The notes beneath the pieces are model-generated. The model did no database searches and had not been told where the DNA came from. It saw only the letters and a list, made by a program, of their open reading frames with translations. A program made the translations under genes and the position numbers. DNA of 64,000 nucleotides, taken from positions 59,416,768 to 59,480,767 of the forward strand of contig NC_059081.1 in NCBI RefSeq assembly GCF_020497125.1, in the 5' to 3' direction. Of this stretch, positions 1 through 9,099 are shown piece after piece (the first letter of the stretch is position 1; each line of letters starts with the position of its first letter). This stretch comes from Mauremys mutica (Eukaryota; Chordata; Testudines; Geoemydidae).

Positions 1-704
1 GAAAAAAACCTATCAAAAATCCAATTTAAATAAAAAACGGATCTTATTTTTTTAAAAAATAATTGATTTTTATCCACCCTTTGCTCTTTCAATGGAAAAT
101 TCCCCAACCCTGACTTATCCCATTTTAAGGGGTATTTTTTGCACTCTTTCCCATTGTAGGTCACCGAAGAAGAGGCACAAAGGGTAACAAAGGTAGCTTT
201 GGATAGATTTCTCACCACTGATTTTATTGCAACGCCAAGTACAGCTAGTCACAGAGAGTAGATAAATGCTTTCAGTCCCCTCTGCAATCACCTTTACCTA
301 TATCTATTTTATAGGCCATTAAATTAGCAAAACAGAAGCAGAATCACAGTTCTTCACCACAGGGCTTTGTCTATACTCGTGACTTTTACACAAAAATCTC
401 TACTGCTGCTACCACCATTGGGAGACCATGAGTGGGTTACCACTAAGTTAATATGAAGCCTGAATACCTTGTATTACATCTTCTTGATTAATTTATTTCT
501 GATTCACAGTGCAGATTTAATTATCACAGTAGTAAAAACAAAAGCCACTATAGTTTGTGGACTTTTGTAGCAGGATTTAGTGTACTGTTTAAGTTTGTTC
601 TCTTCTATTTGACTTGTTTGGTTCCTACAATATGCCTTTTGAAAGGATGATACATGTAATTGAGGGGGGAAAGTCACCTGGGGACAACTCTGAGGATTCC
701 CTCA
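1..704. other. No gene seen; AT-rich left edge
   Basis: No supported coding region. The first ~80 bases are very AT-rich, with runs of A and T resembling the degraded AT-rich ends of hAT-type repeats, but no terminal repeat or TSD can be recognised. The rest looks like unique intronic or intergenic DNA. Confidence 0.4.
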
Positions 705-1245
705 GGGCTTGTCTTCACTACTACGCTACACTGGTTCACCTGCATCGGCTGCAGCTGCACCAATGTAGTGTGTCTGGGGGAGGCACACTATGGCTATGGC
801 TACATTAGCACTTCAAAGTGCTGCCGCGGCAGCGCTCCCGCAGCAGCGCTTTGAAGCGCTAAGTGTAGTCAAAGCGCCAGCTCTCCCAGCGCTGTCCGTA
901 CTCCACCTCCCTGTGGGGAATAACGTACAGCGCTGGGAGCCGCGCTCCCAGCGCTGGGGCTTTGACTACACTGGCGCTTTGTAGCGCCGCAATTTGCAGC
1001 GCTGGAGAGGTTGTTTTTTCACACCCTGCTGCAGCGCTGCAAATTTGCAAGTATAGCCATACCCTCAGTCACCGGGAGAGCACTCCCCATTCAACGTAAT
1101 GACTCCATCTCAACGAGAGGCAGAGGCTATGTCAGCAGGAGACAGTGTTTTAAGTCCACGTAACTTATGTCGCTCGGGGGGTGGTTTGTTCAAACCCCTG
1201 AGTGACCTAAGTTACATCGACTTAAGCTGTAGTGCAGACAAGCCC
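705..1245. mobile_element. Harbinger-like MITE (outer), interrupted by a second MITE
   Basis: The ends are inverted: GGGCTTGTCTTCACTAC at the left and the complement of GTAGTGCAGACAAGCCC at the right. A 3-bp direct repeat TCA lies immediately outside (702-704 and 1246-1248). Short TIRs with a 3-bp TSD are characteristic of PIF/Harbinger-type elements. There is no coding capacity, so it is non-autonomous. The body is split by another element at about 792-1063. The superfamily is inferred from end structure alone. Confidence 0.55.
792..1063. mobile_element. AGCGCT-rich MITE nested in the outer MITE
   Basis: The left end (GGCTATGGCTACATTAGCA) and right end (complement of TGCAAGTATAGCCATACCC) form imperfect TIRs. 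The interior is built of short GC-rich palindromes around AGCGCT, with many mutually complementary copies, so the strand could fold extensively. The family resembles the larger unit at 3113-3907. No clear TSD is visible. Short open frames here are by-products of the GC-rich palindromes. Confidence 0.5.
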
Positions 1246-1248
1246 TCA

Positions 1249-2036
1249 GTGTAGGGGTCAATGAAGCCAACTTTACCCAAATGGGACAGAGCAAGGCCTA
1301 AGATCTGGACCAAGTTATCTAGTCTCCTTTCATTGTTCCATAGTTGTATGAACCATTACAAACTCAATGCCTTGTATTTATGTGCTGAGTGAATAAATAA
1401 AAGTACCCTGAAACCCTGCCAAAAGTTAACTAACATTTTCATCAGGGCAAAGTAAATAAAATAAGCAAATGAGCAGATTTACATCAACACGTACATAAAA
1501 TTACAATATTACGAAAAAGTGACAGTATCTTAATTAATTAAAAGGCTAATGTAAATTTAAGATCCACTGAATAGTGCTAGAATTAACAATTGAGTGAATG
1601 CTTGAATCTAAGGTGCTAAAACACTATAATGAAAACTGAAGTTATCAAGAACCTTCTCAACAAAGCTGCCAGTAAACTTGTCTTTACAACAAATCTGCGG
1701 AGTTGACTGGCCAAGCCTGTGCACTCATATCTGTAACAGAACTTTAGCTATTTCTGTCATCCTGTAATCCAAAGTCCAGTGAATCCAAACTTTGCAAAGA
1801 AAAGCTACCATTAAAGAACCATAAACAAAATCTGACTACCTTTGGATGTCCTAGCCTTCTGCACATGTGGGAAGCATGGAGGAGAGGTATCACTTTAGGA
1901 CAACTTATTTTCAATATATTGTCAGCCTCATTTATTGATATTTAGGGAGAGCATCCATACACACCAGGGAAGAGTTTAATAGCTTATTATGGAAGGTATT
2001 TTTCCATCAACAATGTTTTAGTTATCTAAAAATACT
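1249..2036. other. No gene seen
   Basis: AT-rich DNA without recognisable repeats, terminal repeats or convincing open frames. Probably intron or intergenic. Confidence 0.4.
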
Positions 2037-2284
2037 AGGTCCACCCTTGAAACACTGCAGCAGCGCAGTTGCACAGGTGTAGCTGCACCACTGTAGTACT
2101 TCAGTGAAAATGCTACCTACTCCGATGGTACTCCACCTCCCCAAAAGGCAGTAGCTATGTTGATGCATCAACTTAGCACTGTCTATACCAGGGTTAAGTT
2201 GGTTTAATGAGTCACTCAGGGGTGTGGATTTTTCACATCCGAGCGACAGTTATAACGACCTAATTTCCTAGTGTAGATCTGGCC
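2037..2284. mobile_element. MITE remnant ending in GTAGATCTGGCC
   Basis: The right part contains a terminal block GTGTAGATCTGGCC. An internal block near 2213-2262 (CACTCAGGGGTGTGGATTTTT and neighbours) recurs in related, diverged form at 48076-48262, showing a dispersed family. The left boundary is approximate because the 5' terminal repeat has decayed. Non-coding; the 3-bp-TSD DNA transposon class is inferred from the related units. Confidence 0.4.
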
Positions 2285-3112
2285 TAGAAATGCATTTTCA
2301 AAATCTGGTTTAATATTTTCAGTTTGCAAGTCTTCAATTGACCTCATTATCAAACCTGGTGTATGCCAGCCACTCCTTAAGAATAACAGTGGGTGAAACA
2401 GTGAAGGATTACAAGCCAAGTAATTAATTGCACATATGTCACAACAAGGGAGAGAAAGTATTTCAGGCAGCACTCCATTATCCGATAGCCTTACGCCCCT
2501 TACAGACAGTATCTTCACAGAAAGAACACTTTCAATCTAAATGGTAATATACAACCCAAACCTCTTAAAGCTACTGGTGCCTCACAAGAAGCTTGGAAAT
2601 AGATGCCATCTAAATATAATTTATTTCTGTTCACTTATTCTTTATAAAGATCACTTGCAAGGACATAGGATGTGTCAAAAGTTTATTCTTGGTTCCTATT
2701 TTTCATCTGAAGTCACAACTCTCAGAGGACAATAATTTCAAAAGCATTTCTGTGAAGTCACATGCAGGTTCTGGAGTTATGAGAAGGATAAATAGTACAT
2801 TTACACAAAGATCCCGTTTTAATTCCAGTATCTTAAGACAATATAAAAAAGGAAACTGATCAGCTCCTCAACGCCAGCTCCAACTGCTTCATGCTGTGTA
2901 AGGGACTCCCCCCGACAGGGGAATCCACAAGGAGTGTAAAACTAATGTAGCCACTTACGCCACCCAATCCTCTTGCCTCCACATGAGGAGTACATTGGGG
3001 TGGGGAGTGCCAGGAAGTACATGGACTTCTGCCGTAGCCACACCCAGTGCAGCACTCCCTGTGTGACTACTGCAGCCAATGGAGAGCTTAAAGCAGTCTT
3101 TAAACTGCTCTA
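2285..3112. other. No gene seen
   Basis: Mostly AT-rich. A GC-richer block at about 2870-3100 has no recognised terminal repeats. Open frames here lack splice-site or homology support. Confidence 0.35.
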
Positions 3113-3907
3113 AGGGCTTGGCTACACTTGCAAGTTGCAGCGCTGGTAGAGGCTTTCCAGCGCTGCAATTAGTAACCATCCACACCTGCAAGGCACATCC
3201 AGCGCTGCAACTCCCTGGCTGCAGCGCTGGCTGTACACCTGGTCAGGTTGGGGTGTAGCGATTGCAGCGCTGGTGATCCAGCGCTGCTCATCAAGTGTGG
3301 ACACACACCAGCGCTTTTATTGGCCTCCAGGGAATAAGGAGATATCCCAGAATGCTTTTAACTAAATTACTCTCTTTGTTTTGTTATGCAGCCTCTCTTT
3401 GTTTTGTTGTGAACTCCGATCGGAGCTCCGTTGAACTGCTTATCTAAAAAAAACAAACACTGATCACAGCAAACAGGAGCTATCTGTACCTGGCTGTGAA
3501 TGATCAAATGAGAGGCAGGGAGTGAATGTTTGCTTGACAGAGAAACAGCGCTGGATGCAGGCTGTTTGCAATTAAGACTAAGGGTTTGCAAACATTTTGT
3601 GATTTTTCAATCCAGGAAGCTAACACACAGTGTTGGCTCCAAAAATCCACTCTCTCTATCTTCCCCACTCCCTGTCACAGTACACCACCCTCCACCCCCC
3701 TCTTTTGAAAAGCACGTTGTTGCCACTTGAATGCTGGGATAGCTGCCCATAATGCATCACTCCCAACAGCGCTGTAAATGCTGCAAATGTGGCCACACAC
3801 CAGCGCTGGTAGCTGTGAGTGTGGCCACACACCAGCGCTGTTCCTGCACAGCTGCATGACCAGCGCTGTAACTCCCAGCGCTGCAACTGTCAAATGTAGC
3901 CAAGCCC
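3113..3907. mobile_element. Harbinger-like non-autonomous element with long AGCGCT-rich TIRs
   Basis: The left end GGGCTTGGCTACACTTGC and the complement of the right end (ending GTAGCCAAGCCC) match with few differences over about 33 bp, continuing into TTGCAGCGCTGG on both sides. TAA flanks both ends (3110-3112 and 3908-3910), which fits the 3-bp TWA target of PIF/Harbinger transposases. The subterminal regions carry more than ten copies of AGCGCT in about 190 bp at the left and 140 bp at the right. The central ~420 bp is unrelated AT-richer sequence. No transposase reading frame is seen. Confidence 0.7.
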
Positions 3908-3910
3908 TAA

Positions 3911-4429
3911 GTCACATCAGGGCAGTTTCAATCTTACAGCCAGCTCACAATCAGTGACCAGCAAGGTTGCTTAGAGTCCCCTTTTCTCTGCACTCTCCCA
4001 AGCTGCACAGCTGAGGATCTGGCCAAGAGCTGATAGCTATTTTAAAATTGAAATATATTTGCAGTTTTCCATGGGGCATCTGCTGCTCTGTAACCCATCT
4101 TCATTATTTATGATTGCCATGGCTTATATTTCAAAACCAAGTTACCTTTATAAATAGACCTATAATATCCCACTTCATTTTCTTTCAAAAGGGAGGAAAA
4201 AAGAATTTGAATAATTAACACATACTTTCAACTGAGTCTCAAAATGTGAATACTGAGTTGTTTTTCCTAAGACAACACTGCAAAATGTCAACTGGATAAT
4301 TTGGCAACACACTATCTGCCTCTTTACAATTGTTTTCATACTTACAGATCTCAATCTCTTCCATTTACAGTTAGATCTGTGCAAATAACAGATTTTTTAA
4401 TTTGATGACAATTAAAAAAATTAAAAATC
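3911..4429. other. No gene seen
   Basis: AT-rich unique-looking DNA with no supported feature. Confidence 0.35.
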
Positions 4430-4678
4430 ATTTTGGGCTGTGTCAATGCCTAACATTTAATTTTTAAAAACAACACTGAAGGATGTTTCATATTAAAAAA
4501 GTCAATGTTTAGTTTAAAAAATGTTAAAGCATTTCATTTTGACACTTTCAGGATTTTTTTTTTTTTACATGAACAATTTGGTGAAACATACACAAAGTCT
4601 CAGTGACGTGAAAATGTTTTGTATCTGCATTTTTCACTCAAAAAGTTTCCGCTGAAAATTTTTGCCAGGCTCTACTTT
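4430..4678. mobile_element. AT-rich short transposon remnant, same family as 48595-48826
   Basis: The right end (GCTGAAAATTTTTGCCAGGCTCTAC) closely parallels the right end of the better preserved unit at 48595-48826 (GCTGAAAAATTTTACTCAGC then TCTAG), including the preceding TTTTTCACT block. The interior is T- and A-rich and partly self-complementary. No coding capacity and no clear TSD. Family membership is inferred from this internal comparison. Confidence 0.4.
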
Positions 4679-5232
4679 ATAATCCTACCTTTGCCGTGCT
4701 GCTGCAACCTATTTTCATTAGGTGCTTTCATTTAGTATTTTCTTCATGCTTTAATCTACTATGAAGAGTGGCCAAAAATGGTAATATGGGATTCCTTGTT
4801 TGTCTCACGTGCTTTATAACCAAGTTCCTCAATTTATACATAAATAGTAGGGCTGTTGATTAATTGTTGTTAACTCTCACGATTAACTCAAAAAAATTTA
4901 TTGCAATTAAAAAAATTAATTGTGAGTAATAGTTTTAATTGCACTGTTAAACAATAGAATACTAACTGAAATGTATTTAATATTTTGGATGTTTTTCTAC
5001 ATTTTCATACATATAGTATTCTGTGTTGTAACTGAAATCAAAGAGTACATTTATTACAAATATTTGCACTGTAAAAATGATAAAGAAATAGTTTTCAATT
5101 CACCTCATACAAGTACTTTATTGTGAAAGTGCAACTTACAAATGTAGATTTTTTTTGTTACATATCTGCACTCAAAAAGAAAATATAAAACTTCAGAGCC
5201 TACAAGTCCACTCAGTCCTATTTCTTGTTCAG

Positions 5233-5538
5233 CTAATCACTAAGACAAACAAGTTTGTTTACGTTTACAGGAGATAATGCTTCCCTCTTCTTATGAGCAA
5301 TACCACCAGAAAGCAAGAAATGGTATTTGCATGGCACTTTTGTAGCTGGCATTACAATGTATTTACGTGCCAGATACGGTAAATATTCGTATGCCTCTTC
5401 ATGCTTTGGCCACCATTCCTGAGGACATGCTTCCATGCTGATGACACTCATTATATATATATATATAATGTTAATTAAAATTTGTGACTGAACTTCTTGG
5501 GGGAGAATTGTACGTCCCCTGCTCTGTTTTACCCACAT
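5233..5538 (-). pseudogene. hAT transposase C-terminal dimerisation domain (hATC), degenerate
   Basis: The 101-codon minus-strand frame contains the block YLPYLARKYIVMPATKVPC. It has the pattern of the hAT C-terminal dimerisation domain: an LA-KY segment, then P-A-T-x-V-P and a following FxxSG-type stretch, here FLLSGGI. An upstream tryptophan-rich segment (EWWPKHEEAYEY) also fits. A simple AT repeat (5453-5469) has expanded inside the frame and probably replaced coding sequence. No catalytic core precedes it in frame. The same domain appears, better matched to the PCERLFS form, on the plus strand at about 38455-38579. This is a decayed transposon fragment, not a host gene. Confidence 0.7.
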
Positions 5539-5636
5539 ACTGTCATATATTTCGGATGATGACCCAGCATATGTTGTTCATTTTAAGAACACTTTCACTG
5601 CAGATCTGACAAAATGAAAAGAAGGTACTTATTTGA

Positions 5637-5763
5637 GATTTCTAAAGATAGCTACGGCAGTCGACCCCAAGTTTAAGAATCTGAAGTGCCTTCCAAAATC
5701 TGAGAGGGATAGGGTGTGGAGCATGCTTTCAGAAGTCTTAAAAGAGCAACGCTCAGATGCGTA
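5637..5763 (+). pseudogene. hAT transposase core fragment, opposite strand to the C-terminal piece
   Basis: A plus-strand frame reads KIATAVDPKFKNLKCLPK followed by ERDRVWSMLSEVL and ends at TAA (5761-5763). The AxxLDPRFK-like segment is typical of hAT transposases upstream of the dimerisation domain. It lies on the strand opposite to the hATC piece at 5233-5538, so the two cannot derive from one collinear gene copy. The right arm of the element must come from an inverted second copy or an internal inversion. Confidence 0.6.
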
Positions 5764-6208
5764 AACTACGGAACCCAAACCAACAAAAGAGAAAATCAAC
5801 CTTCTCCACACTGCTTTGGATTAGTATTGAGCAGAGGCCATCATTAGCATGGACTGAGTGGACTTGTAGGCTCTAAAGTTTTACATTGTTTTGTTTTTGA
5901 GTGCAGGGTTTTTTGTACATAATTCTACATTTGTAAGTTCAACTTACATGATAAAGAGATTGCATCACAGTACTTGTATTAGGTGAATTGAAAAATACAA
6001 TTTCTTTTGGATTTTTTACACTGCAAATACTTGTAATCAAAAATACAAAGTGAGGACTGTATACTTTGTATTCTGTTTTGTAACTGAAATCAATATATTT
6101 GAAAATGTAGAAAACATCCAAAAATATTTAAATAACGGGTATTCTATTATTAACAGTGCAATTAATCACGATTAATTTTTTTAATTGCTTAACAGCCCTA
6201 ATAAAAAG

Positions 6209-7189
6209 GGTTCTTTTCCTCATGTCAGCAGTAATAAATAAACTTGGGATCTGAAAGTCATGCTGATTTCCTCCTTGTCATCCCAGATAGACAATAATGA
6301 AGATTCTGCATGCCAGGTTATGTCCTCCTTTACATCCTCCCGCTGCATGCAATTTATGCCCTCAGTTATACCCGTACAACCGTACTCACACTGGTTTAAC
6401 TGAAAACAGATTTTACTCTGCAAATCAAATTTAGTAAATAATTCTTTTGATGCATACATAGAAATATAATCCATTTAAAATGTTAGCTCTGTAGTACTAA
6501 CAGGAGTAAGTAGTAGTAATATTTTGCCACTGAAGCAAGCAGATATGACCTTGAATACACAGAGAAGTCACATGTGATATTATGAGGAGTGGTTTTTAGT
6601 AACTGATTTTAGGGGTACAATTTAAGCCAAAAGCATTCCAAAAGATCAAGACCAGAAACCATGTATACGTCCTGCATGTTATTTAATATGAGGACCAAAG
6701 ATCTATAAATATCACATTCAAGACAATATTTTGCCCACCTTTGAAATAAAGTAAATTGGGAAACTGCAGAGTAAATAAACAAAGGGATGAGGAAGTGACA
6801 GCATAACAATGTGGATGAAAGATGACCATGGAATCATTTAATTAATCCAACATTTACTGTTTCCTGAAGTACTGCTTTGAGGCAACCCTCACTTCCCCTT
6901 TTTAAGTGCTGTCCTGTATTTCAAGACACTATAAATGCATTAGTAATACAAGTACATGAATTGATTATTTACACAATGCAAAGAAATGGATAAAACTTTA
7001 GCTCTACACATAGCAAGTCTCCCCTCCAAAATAAATTTGGACAAATTAGTTTTAGGCAGATTATTTCCTCAGTAACTTGCACAAAAATACATCCAACACT
7101 TCAGCAATACCTTTAAGGCATGAATACTCAACATTATTTCTCAAACTAGTTTAATAAACATCTGTGATTTATCTGGCCAAAACTAGTAA
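6209..7189. other. No gene seen
   Basis: AT-rich sequence without recognised repeats or credible exons; short open frames only. Confidence 0.35.
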
Positions 7190-7275
7190 GAGAAACAACA
7201 TGGCTAAGATATTTTTTATTGGACCGACTTCTGTTAGTGAGAGACAAGCTTTCGAGACATGCTACACTGCATACA
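7190..7275 (-). mobile_element. Old PLE 3'-tail fragment
   Basis: The segment GATATTTTTTATTGGACCGA, followed by a run ending GACAAGCTTTCGAG, is the reverse complement of the tail seen on the plus strand at 12262-12362 (CTTGTCTCTCACC then AGAAGTTGGTCCAATAAAAG). It is a short, diverged piece of that family, truncated on both sides. Confidence 0.5.
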
Positions 7276-7772
7276 AAAACTAGGAAGGCCATCATCTTTG
7301 TATAGTTTAAAGTGCAATACTACCTTGAAAACTGATCATTAAAAATGGCATTGCCTTAATCCACAGATGACTGGATACACACATGTTCACGTATCACTTT
7401 ACTGCAGTGACAAAATGTTTCTATTTCTCTTGTTTTAGAGGCAAGTAATACTTCTGCAATTTATCAAGTTACAAAAGACAAACACTAGGTAAAGAACAAG
7501 AAGAAGAGGGGATTCATAATAAAATGACTACTCAATTTCAGCAGTTACAAGCAAACTATAAAAATTACAAAGCACAAAGTTAGGCTACATTTTAGACTCT
7601 CTTTTCATATATATATATAATGCTTTAGGTAGCTAGACTGTTCATCTATACATTCTAAGTTCTGTAAGGCAATAAAACACCATCATGCTACAGGAGCTAG
7701 TCTGAACATTTGTTGTTAGCACTTTATTGCACAATGTTCAACAGTGCCAGTTTTGAAGTCTTAAAATTGTAA

Positions 7773-7980
7773 AGTATCAGAGGGGTAGCCGTGTTAGTCT
7801 GGTTCTGTAGAAGCAGCAAAGAATCCTGTGGCACCTTATAGACTAACAGACGTTTTGCAGCATGAGCTTTCGTGGGTGAATACCCACTTCTTGCATCTGA
7901 AGAAGTGGGTATTCACCCACGAAAGCTCATGCTGCAAAACGTCTGTTAGTCTATAAGGTGCCACAGGATTCTTTGCTGCT
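7773..7980. mobile_element. PLE tail inserted as a head-to-head inverted dimer
   Basis: The left arm (minus sense, about 7810-7893) is the near-perfect reverse complement of the right arm (plus sense, about 7898-7980). The centre is a spacer of a few bases near 7894. The left side extends 37 bp further, into AGTATCAGAGGGGTAGCCGT, the extreme 3' end of the family. The whole palindrome is flanked by an exact 14-bp direct repeat TCTTAAAATTGTAA (7759-7772 and 7981-7994), so it integrated as one unit. PLE identity comes from sharing the tail motif GTTAGTCTVTAAGGTGCCAC with the plus-strand copy at 44702-45679, which carries a GIY-YIG-like coding remnant. No protein is encoded. Confidence 0.8.
7892..7932 (+). 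ncRNA. Hammerhead-ribozyme-like motif of a PLE
   Basis: The order is: stem I strand TGCAT, core CTGAAGA (7897-7903), one extra A, stem II GTGGGT/ACCCAC with an ATTC loop, GAAA (7921-7924), then GCTC and ATGC closing stem I. AGCT after GAA could form a two-bp stem III only between two molecules, as in dimeric minimal hammerheads. PLEs are known to carry hammerhead motifs. The extra base before stem II departs from the canonical core, so catalytic activity is uncertain. Confidence 0.55.
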
Positions 7981-7994
7981 TCTTAAAATTGTAA

Positions 7995-9099
7995 GAAAAC
8001 AAGTAAAAAATGGTGAGTGATGACTTATGATTTATGTTTAATATATTATACTTCAAATAATTCAGAGTTAATCAAGAGTCCTACTTTTAAGTATCTGATA
8101 ATTCGGCTTTCCTAACATTGTTTGAATCTTGCTAAAACACTTTAAGGGTAGGAAAAACAGTACAACTCATTTTAGAAGTGAACAGGCAGCTGCTGAAGCT
8201 GTCAACAGGCTACGCCTTTTTCAACTCCTATGGCATGTCACAACACAGTGAAAGCAAGCTCAGTTATAAAAACCAAATATTTAAATCTACACTGGAAGGC
8301 TAAAGAATGTGGACAGCATAGGGTCAGCTGCAACTTTTAACATTTTTATTAGAGCACAGCTGGTTCTTTATCTTGACCCTCAATTTGCTCCAAAGTATTC
8401 AAAATTAAGATTCAGGCAGCTTTAACTAGAAGAACAGGATAAATTAAATGTATGTAAGAAAATAATCTAAATATTAAAGCATTTTATCTGCGTGAAATAC
8501 ATTTAAAACTGATTCGTGCACAATTTCTTTTAGCACGTCTAGTCTCAAAAGATAAATCTCTGATATAAGTTTTTGAAAATATTAGGTGTTGTTTTACGAT
8601 ACATTTGTTCTTATCCAATTTGGTATCATCAAGCCCACCATTTCTACTGTGGGTGTTCCCTATACTCTGTGGCATAAAAGGAATGTGCGTAATACAAGTC
8701 TTCGATCCACTTTAGCAAACTTCCAGATGAAAGACTTTCAAAGCTCTTACACGTGAACTATAATGTGAAACATATTGCACAGTATAAGAGGGAAAGTTAC
8801 TTAGGGTTAATTCTGATTCTCTGAAGATCTAATTCCTGCAGGACTTGGACTCTTGTTTCTTAACTTGAAATCAAAGCTCGAAAGAATTTTGAATCCCATG
8901 GGTGAAAGAATTATGATTCCAGAGGACAGCAACAGCAGGGTAGATTTTAAGTTAGGCCACATATCGGCCATCATGCACCCACCTTGGAGAATATAAACGC
9001 TACCTTCCAAATCTTTCAATTAATTTCTTCAGTTGTACAGGAGGTGAAGCTTCCAAAATAAGCCTATTTCAAGTGATTGGTTATGATAAAAATGCCCTT
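7995..9099. other. No gene seen
   Basis: AT-rich unique-looking sequence; no recognised repeat ends or coding exons. Confidence 0.35.

Larger units (their letters stand above)
4848..6200. mobile_element. hAT element with ~370-bp inverted arms
   Basis: The outer ends TAGGGCTGTT and AACAGCCCTA are inverted. They are flanked by near-identical 8-bp sequences (ATAAATAG at 4840-4847, ATAAAAAG at 6201-6208), the TSD length of hAT transposons. Inverted similarity continues inward for about 370 bp per side (4848-5222 against 5835-6200). The centre holds two transposase fragments on opposite strands: the C-terminal dimerisation region on the minus strand and a core segment on the plus strand. The element is therefore rearranged and cannot encode a transposase. 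A related element lies at 38198-39036. Confidence 0.75.
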
